Assembly (NCBI GenBank): GCA_038040385.1
Contig: JBBPII010000002.1
Location: forward strand, 62,001 to 126,000
Length of the DNA stretch: 64,000 nt
Origin: Gilichinskyi gelida
GTDB taxonomy: Bacteria; Acidobacteriota; Thermoanaerobaculia; Gp7-AA8
Direction: 5' to 3'
The translations under genes and the position numbers were made by a program. Below are positions 8,175-16,258 of the stretch, piece by piece (the first letter of the stretch is position 1; each line of letters opens with the position of its first letter). The notes under the pieces were generated by a model. The model did not search any database and was not told the DNA's origin. It saw only the letters and a list, made by a program, of their open reading frames with translations.

Positions 8175-8470
8175 TCACGAAACGCCAGAACGCGCGCCTT
8201 CGTCTCCTCGAGAAACGCGATGACCTGCTCGCGCGGCACGGAAGGAAAACCTTCCAGGAAGTCGTCGATCGAGTCGCCTGCTTCGAGGTATTCGATCAAC
8301 GTCTGCACGAGAACGCGGGTCCCGCGAAATACTGGAGCACCGCTCATGACGTCGGGCGCAGACGAGACGACCGAGGAACGATTGGCCTGTAGTCTCGACG
8401 CTACCTCGGCCTGCTCCTGCTCCGGAAGGCGAAGTGCATCGCTCAGAATCTTCGCAGCGTCTCGGGTCAT
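8171..8470 (-). CDS. DUF433 antitoxin-like protein
   Basis: 99-aa DUF433 protein. The N-terminal half is helical (ILSDALRLPEQEQAEVASRL). The C-terminal DUF433 winged region contains SGAPVFRGTRVLVQTLIEYL, EAGDSIDDFLEGFPSV and REQVIAFLEE. DUF433 proteins usually pair with a DUF5615 PIN-like toxin, and here the partner just downstream is deleted. ATG 8470 was preferred over a TTG at 8479. It probably still binds DNA as an orphan antitoxin; this is inference. Confidence 0.8.
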   Translation of the reverse strand: MTRDAAKILSDALRLPEQEQAEVASRLQANRSSVVSSAPDVMSGAPVFRGTRVLVQTLIEYLEAGDSIDDFLEGFPSVPREQVIAFLEETKARVLAFRE

Positions 8471-8522
8471 GGGCAGCAAACTCTAGCGCGCTTTAGCCGG
8501 CTCGCGAATCGGCGCCGCTGAC

Positions 8523-9149
8523 TCACGCCGCCCGCAGCGCCCGCACAATCGGCGTCTCGCGGGCGCGCGAAACGCGGATGTACAGCTCCGCCCACAGGAG
8601 ATTCGGCACCCAGCACGACCACGCGACCAGCGTGTACGCAGGGGTAAATGCGCCGAAGGACGCGATCAGGATCGGAAGCTCGATTCGCAAGGTGACGGCG
8701 GCGAAGATGAGCGCGTAGCTGCGGATCATCCATTCGCGGTGCGCGGCGACGTCGCCCCGCCGAATGCGCGCGTACGCGACGCTCGTCGTCGTCAGCAGCG
8801 TCACCGCGAGCAGACCAAAACCGAGCTCCGTGCGGGTGCCGCCAAAGGCATAGAACGACATGTACAGCCTAGCGAGACCGGTCAGCGCCGCCGCCGCGAT
8901 GTAGATCGTGCCGATGATCCGATGGACCTTCGGACGCGAGACGAGCAGACGGCGCCGGAACTGCAGCGTGCCGAGCGCCAGCGCAACGGCGCCGAAGAAG
9001 GCGTGCGGATAGATCCCCCACGGTCGCGCGCGAAAGGAGTCCGCCAGCTGCGGCGGGAACATCCGCTCGCCAACGACGACATAAACGAGGGCGTAGAGCG
9101 CGATGGCCAGCGCCAGAATGGTGACCGTCCACAACGCCAGGCGTTTCAT
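8523..9149 (-). CDS. DUF2306-family membrane protein
   Basis: 208-aa polytopic protein with about six hydrophobic segments. It contains the DUF2306 pattern: a histidine after the second helix (GIYPHAFFGAVALALGTLQF), KVHRIIGTIYIAAAALTGL, and AAHREWMIRSYALIFAAVTLRI. Conserved histidines hint at haem or metal binding, but the function is unknown. Its ATG overlaps the stop of the upstream gene (ATGA), so it is the third gene of an operon running from 11000 to 8523. Confidence 0.8.
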   Translation of the reverse strand: MKRLALWTVTILALAIALYALVYVVVGERMFPPQLADSFRARPWGIYPHAFFGAVALALGTLQFRRRLLVSRPKVHRIIGTIYIAAAALTGLARLYMSFYAFGGTRTELGFGLLAVTLLTTTSVAYARIRRGDVAAHREWMIRSYALIFAAVTLRIELPILIASFGAFTPAYTLVAWSCWVPNLLWAELYIRVSRARETPIVRALRAA

Positions 9150-9835
9150 GCGCTCACGTGGCTCGGCGTCGCGGCGCGCCGTCCCGCCATCGCGCCGGTG
9201 ATCCCCACCACGATCAGGTCGAGCAGGATGTAGAGGATCCCCACCCCCGACGGCGGGTTCGCGGAGTGCAACCCGACCACCGGCACGTCGGCGGCCCAGC
9301 GCCAGTTGCCGATCGCCGTGCCCATCCACTCCAGGATCATGGTGTAGACGAAGCAGGCGGAGAGCATCAGGCGATTGCGCGAGGTCTGGATCAGAGCGAC
9401 CGCGCCGAGCCACCAGAGGAAGCCCCACGCGTCGCGCTCGAGCACAAGGCTGGCCACGGCGAGGACGGTTCCGACGATCAACACACCACGCGCGATCGGA
9501 TCCGCGTGGCGGCGGAAGAGCTCTTGTTGCGCGGTGGCGGCGGCCAGCGTGTAGAACAGTCCGTGGCCGGGCGGGACGTAGAACGGGATGATGGCGTGCG
9601 CGTACGAGTAGAGTCCCCAGCCGAGCGAGAGGACGATCTCGCCGGCGGTGGCCACGAGGATGCAGCAGACGACTTGCCGCCCGTCGATCTCCGCGCGGCG
9701 GACGAAAAACCAGAGAAACGCCGCGGTGGCCACGCCGAGCGCGAGCTGCTGCGCGAGACCGTCGCGGTCGACGAGCAGCAGGGCGGTCATGAACAGACCG
9801 GAGGCGGCGACGAAGACGACGAACCGTCGCTCCAC
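9146..9835 (-). CDS. Polytopic membrane protein, unknown function
   Basis: 229 aa with about seven predicted membrane segments. Notable stretches are ATAGEIVLSLGWGLYSYAHA, IPFYVPPGHGLFYTLAA and GNWRWAADVPVVGLHSANPP. The last is faintly like carotenoid cyclase or CruF-type membrane proteins, too weak to name. It starts with GTG at 9835, four bases after the stop of the receiver-protein gene, and ends overlapping the DUF2306 gene, so all three are probably cotranscribed. Confidence 0.65.
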   Translation of the reverse strand: MERRFVVFVAASGLFMTALLLVDRDGLAQQLALGVATAAFLWFFVRRAEIDGRQVVCCILVATAGEIVLSLGWGLYSYAHAIIPFYVPPGHGLFYTLAAATAQQELFRRHADPIARGVLIVGTVLAVASLVLERDAWGFLWWLGAVALIQTSRNRLMLSACFVYTMILEWMGTAIGNWRWAADVPVVGLHSANPPSGVGILYILLDLIVVGITGAMAGRRAATPSHVSA

Positions 9836-9839
9836 GCGG

Positions 9840-11000
9840 TTACGCGCTCCCCGTGAGCCGCGTCAGCGCGGTGTGCAACGCCTCGAACTTGACCGGCTTG
9901 CGGAGCAGCTCGTCGGGGCCGAGCTCGCGCGGGATTTTGTCGCGCGCGTCGGCGCTGATGAGCACCACCTTCACCCCGGACGTCTCCTGATTGGACTTGA
10001 TGAGCTGGCAGAGCTCGCGGCCGTCCATCTTCGGCATGGAGGCGTCGGCCACGACGACGTCGGGCTTGTGAGCGACGGTGAGGCGCAGCCCTTCCAGACC
10101 GTCGGCGGCGGTGATGGTGTCGAAGCCTCCCCTTTCGAGGCTCTCGCGCGACATGTTGCGCATGGCTGGATCGTGATGCACCACCAGAATCAACGGGCGG
10201 CGGGGCGGAGCGGATTTGGCGATCGACTGCTGCATCGAGTTGAGCTTCATCTGCAGGCTGCGCACCTCGGCGCGCGCCTGCTCGCGCTGCGCGACGGCCT
10301 CGCCGAGGTCGTTCTCATGATCGGTAGCCAGCTCGGTGACGATCTTCTGCAGCTTCTCGCCCCAGACGGTGTCGAGGTGGTCGCCGGCGGCGCGCTCGTC
10401 GTCGACGCGTCGGCGCAGCGCGTCGTTCTCGGTCCGAACCCGCTCCACATCCTCCAGCGCCGCCGCCGCCGCGCGCTGGGCGTGCTCGATCTCCTGCTCA
10501 TATTGCTCGCAGAGGCGCGCCTCGCGAGTGGTCCCGGCGGCCGCATCCGTCGCGCGCAACTGATTCGACTCGTACAGCTTCGCCAGCGCGTCGGCGAGTT
10601 GCGCGCGCAGCGCAGCGGTCTCGCCGTCGTCGGGCACGGCGGGAAGCTCCGGCTTCGGCTCCCGTTTCGGACGGCGAAGGTGGCGGATGAATCCGACGGC
10701 CAGCAGCACCAGCCCGCTCAGCGAGCCGGTAATGATCCAGCTCCGGAGGTCGATGGTGCCCGGCACGATGATCAGCTCGTACGCGGCGAGGAAGGCGGCG
10801 GCGCTGATGACGGCGACCACGATGCCCTCCAACCAGGCGATCGCCGCGAGCGCGGCGAGGTAGGCGTAGAGCGGGCCGTAGTGCGGCGCGAGCTGGGCGA
10901 CGACGCCGCTGGCACCGATGGCAATCACCACCGTAGCGGCCGCGCGCACCGCGCGTCTCAACGGCCGCGCGGGCTCCCGCACCACAGATTGTTCGGGCAT
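9840..11000 (-). CDS. Membrane-anchored coiled-coil protein with C-terminal receiver domain
   Basis: 386 aa. About three hydrophobic segments occupy residues 20-110. Charged heptad-rich helix follows from about 125 to 255 (repeated Arg/Glu/Ala, for example LADALAKLYESNQLRAT and EQEIEHAQRAAAAALEDVERV). A receiver domain fills about 265-386, with LVVHHDP, phosphoacceptor Asp in VVVADASMPKMDG, Ser in VLISADA and Lys in LLRKPVKF. The first acidic pair is HHD rather than DD. There is no kinase or output domain. It heads the operon with two membrane proteins, so it may sense or scaffold at the membrane; that is inference. Confidence 0.8.
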   Translation of the reverse strand: MPEQSVVREPARPLRRAVRAAATVVIAIGASGVVAQLAPHYGPLYAYLAALAAIAWLEGIVVAVISAAAFLAAYELIIVPGTIDLRSWIITGSLSGLVLLAVGFIRHLRRPKREPKPELPAVPDDGETAALRAQLADALAKLYESNQLRATDAAAGTTREARLCEQYEQEIEHAQRAAAAALEDVERVRTENDALRRRVDDERAAGDHLDTVWGEKLQKIVTELATDHENDLGEAVAQREQARAEVRSLQMKLNSMQQSIAKSAPPRRPLILVVHHDPAMRNMSRESLERGGFDTITAADGLEGLRLTVAHKPDVVVADASMPKMDGRELCQLIKSNQETSGVKVVLISADARDKIPRELGPDELLRKPVKFEALHTALTRLTGSA

Positions 11001-11027
11001 CGTCGGACCGGGCCAGTTTACGCGAAT

Positions 11028-11062
11028 TCAGCCGAGGCGGCGGCCTCTCCCGCCTCGGCTGA
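11028..11062. terminator. Stem-loop, 13-bp perfect arms
   Basis: TCAGCCGAGGCGG (11028-11040) pairs perfectly with 11050-11062 around a 9-nt loop. It lies upstream of the receiver operon and just downstream of the minus-strand Ig-like remnant, so it is best read as that lost gene's terminator. No T-tract follows. Confidence 0.5.
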
Positions 11063-11066
11063 GCGA

Positions 11067-11270
11067 TCAGTTCGCGGTGACGGTGATGGTTGCGCTGCTC
11101 GTCGCGCCGCAGGCGTTGGTGACCCGCACCCAGTAGGTGTACGTCCCTTTGTTGAGCTGCGGCGTGGTGTACGACTGCGTCGTCGCCACCGGGTTGCTCG
11201 TCGTGGGATACCGCGCTGATCGTCGCCGGAGACGCTGTATTAACCGTTACTATAGTGGGGGCCGATATAG
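11067..11270 (-). pseudogene. Remnant of an Ig-like repeat surface protein (C-terminus)
   Basis: The frame ending at the TGA (11067-11069) reads TTSNPVATTQSYTTPQLNKG, then TYTYWVRVTNACGATSSATI and TVTAN. This is the C-terminal half of an Ig-like/PKD-type repeat. Upstream the frame hits a stop, while another frame gives TIVTVNTASPATIS, so at least one frameshift separates the two. The rest of the gene is absent. The 11271-11438 stretch holds no recognisable gene and leads up to ispG. Confidence 0.6.
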
Positions 11271-11438
11271 CTCGCCGTCAGCGTCTCCTCGAATTGGAAG
11301 TTCCTGTGTAACGGCTGGGGGTCGAAAGCGAGAGTCACGGACATCCATACCAACTGACAAGGCTGGCGGGCTGAGCGGAGTTGTGGTCGGCCCGAAAATC
11401 GGAATCTTTGGCCCAACCATCGGTTAACCTGCGCAGCC

Positions 11439-12578
11439 GTGAAGCCGAGACAAACCAGGGAGATCCGGATCGGGAACGTCCGCATCGGCGGCGCTAACCC
11501 CATTGCTGTCCAGTCGATGGCCGCGACACGTACGGTAGACGTCGCGGCCACCATCCGGCAGGTCGAGCTGCTCGAGGCCGCCGGCGCCGACATCATCCGC
11601 ATCGCCGTCGACAATCCCAAAGACGTCGCCGCGCTGGCCGAGATCCGCCGGGCGCGCCCGAACGCCAACCTCTCCATCGACCTCCAGGAGAACTACCGGT
11701 TGGCCGAGAAGGTCGCCCCGTTCGTCCAGAAGCTCCGCTACAACCCCGGCCACCTCTACCACCTGGAACGGGAGAAGCCGGTACGGGAGAAGGTCCGCTA
11801 CCTCGTCGACGTGGCCCGCGCGCACGGATGTGCGATGCGCATCGGCGTCAACGCCGGCTCGGTCGATCCGGAGAAGCTGGCAAAGTACACGCACGGCGAC
11901 TCGATCACGCCCATGGTCGAGTCGGCGCTCGAGCACTGCGTGATGCTCGACGAGCTCGGATTCGACCAGTACTGCGTCTCGCTCAAGGACTCCGATCCGA
12001 ACAAGGTCATCGACGCTAACGTCGCCTTCGCCGAGGCGCGGCCGGACGTCCCGCTGCACCTCGGTGTCACCGAGGCGGGGATGCCGCCCGACGGCGTGAT
12101 CAAGACTCGCGTCGCCTTCGAGCAGCTCATCACCCGCGGCATCGGCGACACCATTCGCGTCTCGCTCACCCTCCCCTTCGAGAACAAGGGCGACGAGATC
12201 ACCGTCGGCCGGCAGATCCTCGACGACATCGCCAGCGGCCGCTTCCGCTCCGTGCCGCGCTTCGAGCAGCACGGGATGAACATCATCAGTTGCCCGTCGT
12301 GCTCGCGGGTGGAGAACGAGGCGTTCATCGACCTGGCGCAGAACGTCCGGGCCATGACCGAGTACGCCAAGGAGCACGACATCACCATCGCCGTGATGGG
12401 CTGCCGGGTGAACGGACCCGGCGAGACCGACGACGCCGACCTCGGCATGTGGTGCGCGCCGAGCTTCGTGAACCTCAAGCGGGGGCCGAAAACGATCGGG
12501 CAGTTCACGTATGAGGAGATCCTTGGGAAGCTGCGGGTGGAGTTGGATAAGTTGATCGAGGAGCGCGCGACGGCATGA
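11439..12578 (+). CDS. ispG: 4-hydroxy-3-methylbut-2-enyl diphosphate synthase
   Basis: [4Fe-4S] enzyme of the MEP isoprenoid pathway, which reductively opens MEcPP to HMBPP. 379 aa. The N-terminal TIM-barrel domain begins RQTREIRIGNVRIGG, NPIAVQSMAATRTVD. The C-terminal cluster domain carries Cys in IISCPSCSRVE and in AVMGCRVNGPGETDDADLG, and the conserved Glu of the NGPGE motif. The start is GTG at 11439. It is followed by a dispersed repeat and lspA. Confidence 0.96.
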   Translation: MKPRQTREIRIGNVRIGGANPIAVQSMAATRTVDVAATIRQVELLEAAGADIIRIAVDNPKDVAALAEIRRARPNANLSIDLQENYRLAEKVAPFVQKLRYNPGHLYHLEREKPVREKVRYLVDVARAHGCAMRIGVNAGSVDPEKLAKYTHGDSITPMVESALEHCVMLDELGFDQYCVSLKDSDPNKVIDANVAFAEARPDVPLHLGVTEAGMPPDGVIKTRVAFEQLITRGIGDTIRVSLTLPFENKGDEITVGRQILDDIASGRFRSVPRFEQHGMNIISCPSCSRVENEAFIDLAQNVRAMTEYAKEHDITIAVMGCRVNGPGETDDADLGMWCAPSFVNLKRGPKTIGQFTYEEILGKLRVELDKLIEERATA

Positions 12579-12583
12579 GCATG

Positions 12584-12677
12584 TGTCATTCCGAGCCGCG
12601 AAGACGGCGAGGAATCCCCCGCGCCTGTGCGACCAGCGCCCGGACACGGGGGATCCCTCGCTGCGCTCGGGATGACA
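12584..12677. repeat. Dispersed palindromic repeat, family 2 (copy E)
   Basis: The element starts TGTCATTCCGAGC and ends GCTCGGGATGACA, with an internal inverted GGGGGATCC/GGAATCCCCC. It fills nearly all of the 100-nt gap between ispG and lspA and ends one base before the lspA ATG. Related copies lie at 17365-17467, 38396-38463 and 58970-59076. Confidence 0.85.
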
Positions 12678-12678
12678 C

Positions 12679-13194
12679 ATGAAACGCCTTCCCTACCTGT
12701 TCCTCGCCGCCGCCGTCATCGTCCTCGACGCCTGGACGAAATGGCTGGTCAACGCGCGCATCGACTTGCGCGAGTCGATCCCGCTCATTCCGAACTTCCT
12801 GCAGCTGGTGCACGTGCGCAACACCGGCGCGGCGTTCGGCATCGGGGCGAACGCCGACTCCCGCATCGTGCCGCTGCTGCTGAACGCCGGCGCCATCGGC
12901 GTGTTCTGCATCGTGGTGGTCTACGCCTTCCGCGCCGCGATCACCGACCGCGTCCTGCAGACCGGCCTGCACCTGATCCTCGGCGGCGCGATCGGCAATC
13001 TCATCGACCGCTTCCGCCTCGGCTACGTCGTCGATTTCGTCGACGTCTACGTCACCGCCGGCGGGCGGCCGTACCACTGGCCGGCGTTCAACGTCGCGGA
13101 CTCAGCGATCTGCATCGGCATCGCCCTCCTCTTCTTCGATATGCGGAAGAAGCCAGAGGATCAGCCGGCGGTCACCGCAGCGGATCGAGCCTGA
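12679..13194 (+). CDS. lspA: Lipoprotein signal peptidase (signal peptidase II)
   Basis: Inner-membrane aspartyl protease that removes signal peptides from diacylglyceryl-modified prolipoproteins. 171 aa with four membrane helices. The catalytic Asp residues lie in GGAIGNLIDRFRLGYVVDF and FNVADSAICIGI; the conserved NTGAAFGI motif is present. The start codon is one base from the end of a family 2 repeat, so translation and transcription signals must lie in that repeat or come from ispG. The 3' end overlaps the convergent lipoprotein gene by 23 nt. Confidence 0.95.
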   Translation: MKRLPYLFLAAAVIVLDAWTKWLVNARIDLRESIPLIPNFLQLVHVRNTGAAFGIGANADSRIVPLLLNAGAIGVFCIVVVYAFRAAITDRVLQTGLHLILGGAIGNLIDRFRLGYVVDFVDVYVTAGGRPYHWPAFNVADSAICIGIALLFFDMRKKPEDQPAVTAADRA

Positions 13195-13666
13195 CGGAGA
13201 TCGTCGCCGGCACGTGCTTGTACGCGGCGCCGGTCTTGCGGTCGATGGCGTTGCCGGGCGCCTCGCCGAGCGCGTTGCCGACTTCCCACCCGCCCTGCGC
13301 GGCGTCGATCGGATCGATGACGTCGCCGTCCAGTGTGGCCAGGAAGGCCACGACGCTGAAGAGCGAGCCGGCCACGACGCCGGCGACTTTGTTGCCCTTC
13401 GTGGCCCGCGAGATCTGCCGCTGGAGCGCGACGCGCTGCGGCTCGAAGCCCTCCCTGGCGATGGTGAAAGCGCAGGGATCGGCGCTCCGCTCGATGATGA
13501 TCACCGCGGGCGTCACGCCGCCGTAGACCGGCGACGTTCCGCATTCGACGCTGACTACCGCGCCGGCCGGCTCGGATCTGACGGCGATCTTCTCCTTCTG
13601 GTCGTTGATCACCGTGGCGCAGCCGGCCAGAGCGAGGGGGAAAAGAAGAAGGGCGATGCGTCGCAT
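13172..13666 (-). CDS. Small lipoprotein, PEGA-like
   Basis: 164-aa predicted lipoprotein with a type II signal peptide and lipobox LAGC at residues 12-15. The following SEPAGAVVSVECGTSPVYGG, VTPAVIIIERS resembles PEGA-type domains (a turn motif preceding a hydrophobic strand). A hydrophobic stretch near residue 95 (VAGVVAGSLFSVVAFLATL) is followed by a conserved-looking DPIDAAQGG. The gene overlaps lspA tail-to-tail, so its product is a substrate type for its neighbour. The exact role is unknown. Confidence 0.75.
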   Translation of the reverse strand: MRRIALLLFPLALAGCATVINDQKEKIAVRSEPAGAVVSVECGTSPVYGGVTPAVIIIERSADPCAFTIAREGFEPQRVALQRQISRATKGNKVAGVVAGSLFSVVAFLATLDGDVIDPIDAAQGGWEVGNALGEAPGNAIDRKTGAAYKHVPATISVRLDPLR

Positions 13667-13677
13667 CGCCCTCCAAT

Positions 13678-14604
13678 TTACTTCACTTCGGCCTTGGGGT
13701 CTTCACCGGTGAGCTGATTCTGCCGGAGCGCCGCGGCGCCGAGCAGGCCGCCGATGCCCATCGACTCGACCGCCGTCGACGGCACGAGCATCAGGGCGCC
13801 CTTTTCCTTCAGCCCTTCGTACAGCATGTTCATGGCGCGGAGGTGCAGCGCCGTGGGGTTCCCCTGGTACGAGAGCGACGCCTCCTGATACAGCTTGGCG
13901 ATCTCCACCTCGGCCTCGCTGAGGATGATGCGGGCCTGCTTCTCGCGCGCCGCCTGCGCTTCGCGCGACATGGCGTCCTGCAGCGCGTCGGGGATGATCA
14001 CATCGCGCATCTCCACCGACTGCACGGTCACGCCCCACGGGTTGGAGCGCTGGTCGATCAGCTTCTGCAGCTCCTCTTCGATCCGCTCGCGGCCGCGGAG
14101 CAGGTCCTGAAGGTTCGTGCGCCCGATGATGTCGCGCAGCGCGGTCTGCGCCGCCCAACTCACCGCGTCGCGGTACTCCTGCACCTCGAGCGCGGCCTTC
14201 TCCGCGTCGTACACCATCCGGAACAGGACGGCGTCGACGTTGACCGGTACCGTGTCGCGAGTGAGCGTCTGCTCCGCGGCGAAACTGGTGGTGATGACGC
14301 GCTGGTCGATCCACATGGAGACCGTGTCGATGAACGGCACGATCCAGAATAGGCCCGGCCCGTTGAGACCCGTGAACTTGCCGAGTCGGAGGATCACCGC
14401 CTTCTCCCACTGCTTCGCCACTTTGGGCGACTGCATGAGGATGAGGCCGAGGATCGCGCCGGCGAGCATGTACAGCGGATTGTTCTTGACGATCGCCAGC
14501 CAGAGACCCGCGCCGAAGGCGACGATCACGATGAACGCCGCGACGACGTTGATGCGAATGTCGATCGAGGGCTTCGCTTCTTTTGCAGTGACAGGAATGA
14601 TCAT
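13678..14604 (-). CDS. SPFH/band 7 (stomatin-like) membrane protein
   Basis: 308-aa protein. Two N-terminal hydrophobic segments (INVVAAFIVIVAFGAGLWLA and NPLYMLAGAILGLILM) are followed by an SPFH domain (EKAVILRLGKFTGLNGPGLF, WIVPFIDTVSMWIDQR). A helical stretch (MSREAQAAREKQARIILSEA) is typical of slipins. Members scaffold or regulate membrane complexes. It follows the GntR regulator with a 2-nt gap, so the two form an autoregulated pair. No NfeD partner protease is present. Confidence 0.9.
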   Translation of the reverse strand: MIIPVTAKEAKPSIDIRINVVAAFIVIVAFGAGLWLAIVKNNPLYMLAGAILGLILMQSPKVAKQWEKAVILRLGKFTGLNGPGLFWIVPFIDTVSMWIDQRVITTSFAAEQTLTRDTVPVNVDAVLFRMVYDAEKAALEVQEYRDAVSWAAQTALRDIIGRTNLQDLLRGRERIEEELQKLIDQRSNPWGVTVQSVEMRDVIIPDALQDAMSREAQAAREKQARIILSEAEVEIAKLYQEASLSYQGNPTALHLRAMNMLYEGLKEKGALMLVPSTAVESMGIGGLLGAAALRQNQLTGEDPKAEVK

Positions 14605-14606
14605 GG

Positions 14607-14993
14607 TCAGACTCCTTCTGTTGTTCGCCGGGCGAGGTGTTTCGCCACCTCGTCCGGCGAATAGCCGAGGGCTGCCGTCTCCATCAGAAACTGATCGATC
14701 AGCGCCTTGAGCCGTCGTTGTCGATGTCCGTCGTGCGCCGACTTCGGCACCGCGTCGGTGATGAACGTGCCCACCCCGCGTTTCGTCGCCACGACCCCCT
14801 CGCGCTCCAGCGCCAGGTAGACCCTGGCGACGGTGTTGGCGTTGACGCGCAGATCGACGGCGAGCTGCCGCACGGTGGGCAGTTGATCGCCGGGGCGCAT
14901 GCGTCCGGTGGCGATGGCCACCCGGATGCCGCGCTCGAGCTGGGCGTGGAGGGGGGTGGGGTCCTTGGCGTCGATGGTAACCGGGGCAGACAT
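14607..14993 (-). CDS. GntR-family (YtrA-type) transcription regulator
   Basis: 128 aa. The winged-helix DNA-binding domain is in the first about 75 residues (PLHAQLERGIRVAIATGRMR, PGDQLPTVRQLAVDLRVNAN, TVARVYLALEREG). A short helical tail of about 45 residues follows, the YtrA layout without a large effector domain. A perfect palindrome abuts the start codon and covers the -10, so negative autoregulation with the downstream SPFH gene is likely. In the YtrA family the signal is often cell-envelope stress; here it is unknown. Confidence 0.92.
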   Translation of the reverse strand: MSAPVTIDAKDPTPLHAQLERGIRVAIATGRMRPGDQLPTVRQLAVDLRVNANTVARVYLALEREGVVATKRGVGTFITDAVPKSAHDGHRQRRLKALIDQFLMETAALGYSPDEVAKHLARRTTEGV

Positions 14994-15034
14994 ATTGTAC
15001 TAGTAATTTAGTACAATGGATCCTGCCTGTCAAG
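14994..15034 (-). promoter_or_regulatory. GntR promoter and palindromic operator
   Basis: On the minus strand TTGACA (15033-15028), a 17-nt spacer and TAAATT (15010-15005) form a near-consensus sigma70 promoter for the GntR-SPFH pair. A perfect 9-bp inverted repeat, ATTGTACTA-N6-TAGTACAAT (14994-15017), covers the -10 and the transcription start and ends at the ATG at 14993. The upstream gene's stop codon lies inside this palindrome. Confidence 0.8.
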
Positions 15035-16258
15035 ACGCCGGGTGACCAACACCAGCGCGAGGAACGTCGCCGCCGCCGCCAGTTGGTCGACAATCCGCTC
15101 CCACGACCAGCGGACATGCCACTCCACGTCGTGGGGAGTGATGACGTAAGCCGCCACGAAGAAAAGGAGTTGCAGGGCGATGGCCGCGGCCAGGAAACGC
15201 TCCCGCCCCCCCACCTCCCGCGCACCGATGACGATCGCCGCCGCGATCGCCAGCCAGAGGAGGGGCCGCCCGACCGGATAGCGCAGCATGGCCTCGAACA
15301 TCGGCCGCAGGTTGGCGAGGTGCTCGACGGCCCGCTCCCCCACCCCGCTCGTCGTCAAGTCGGTCTGAAGATGATGGATCGATCGGACGACCATCCACGG
15401 CACGACAACCGCAGCCGCGGGCCAGAGGCGCGCGATCTTCCGCGCATTGCCGGCAATGGCCATCGCGACCGCCGCCGCGCCGATCAGCGTCAGTCCTTCG
15501 TTCTTGCACATCGCGGCGAGGCCGAGGTAGAGCGCACCGCGGCTCACATCGCCTCGCCGCACGAACAGCAGTCCCGCCGTCCCAAACGCCACCAACGCTC
15601 CCTCGGCCAATCCAATCCACGGCGCGAAGGCGACACCGACGCATGCGAGCGTGGCGAGAGCGAGCAGCAACGGCTTGCGCGCCTCCTCCGCCAGGAACGC
15701 GCGCAGCAGAAGCAGCGTCGCGATGCCGAGTCCGACGTTGACCACGCCGAGCCAGCGGTCGGGCCACCCGCCGGCGACGACGGCGTGCACGTCGAAGACG
15801 AGCGGCACCAGCAGCGGGTAATCGACGTGCGCGAACTGATTGAATGGATTCTCCAGGAACTTCCAGTCGATCCCGCCCGCCAGCCAGAACTCCTTCGCCT
15901 TCACTCCCCAGATGCCGATGAAGTCGGTCTCCGCAGTGGGACCGATCGTGGCGAAGCGCGCGTAGCCGGCGACGAGCACCACGGTGGCGAGGTCGATCCA
16001 GTGCACCGCGCAGCGCGTGACGCCGAGCCCTTCCCTGCCGAGCCACGCGCACGCCGCGCTGATCGCCAGCATCGGCACGAGCAGCGACGCGCGCGACCAC
16101 CCCGAGTGAACGAACAGCACGACCGACGCGAGCGCGGCGCCGAGGAGGTACGCCTCCGCCAGCCGCCGGTCCAGCGGCGCCGGACGGCGATCGAGGACCG
16201 CGGCGACCGGCCATCCGGCGACGACCAGCAGGAGCGACGTCGCGACGGCGGCGATCAC
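15008..16258 (-). CDS. GT-C-type glycosyltransferase-like integral membrane protein
   Basis: 416 aa with about ten hydrophobic segments, resembling GT39/ArnT-like membrane glycosyltransferases. An early periplasmic loop carries AETDFIGIWGVKAKEFWLAG and a HVDYPLLVPL motif. Start GTG at 16258 overlaps the stop of the upstream gene (GTGA), which implies coupled translation. Its last codons and stop lie within the promoter and operator of the GntR gene downstream. Donor and acceptor are unknown. Confidence 0.75.
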   Translation of the reverse strand: MIAAVATSLLLVVAGWPVAAVLDRRPAPLDRRLAEAYLLGAALASVVLFVHSGWSRASLLVPMLAISAACAWLGREGLGVTRCAVHWIDLATVVLVAGYARFATIGPTAETDFIGIWGVKAKEFWLAGGIDWKFLENPFNQFAHVDYPLLVPLVFDVHAVVAGGWPDRWLGVVNVGLGIATLLLLRAFLAEEARKPLLLALATLACVGVAFAPWIGLAEGALVAFGTAGLLFVRRGDVSRGALYLGLAAMCKNEGLTLIGAAAVAMAIAGNARKIARLWPAAAVVVPWMVVRSIHHLQTDLTTSGVGERAVEHLANLRPMFEAMLRYPVGRPLLWLAIAAAIVIGAREVGGRERFLAAAIALQLLFFVAAYVITPHDVEWHVRWSWERIVDQLAAAATFLALVLVTRRLDRQDPLY

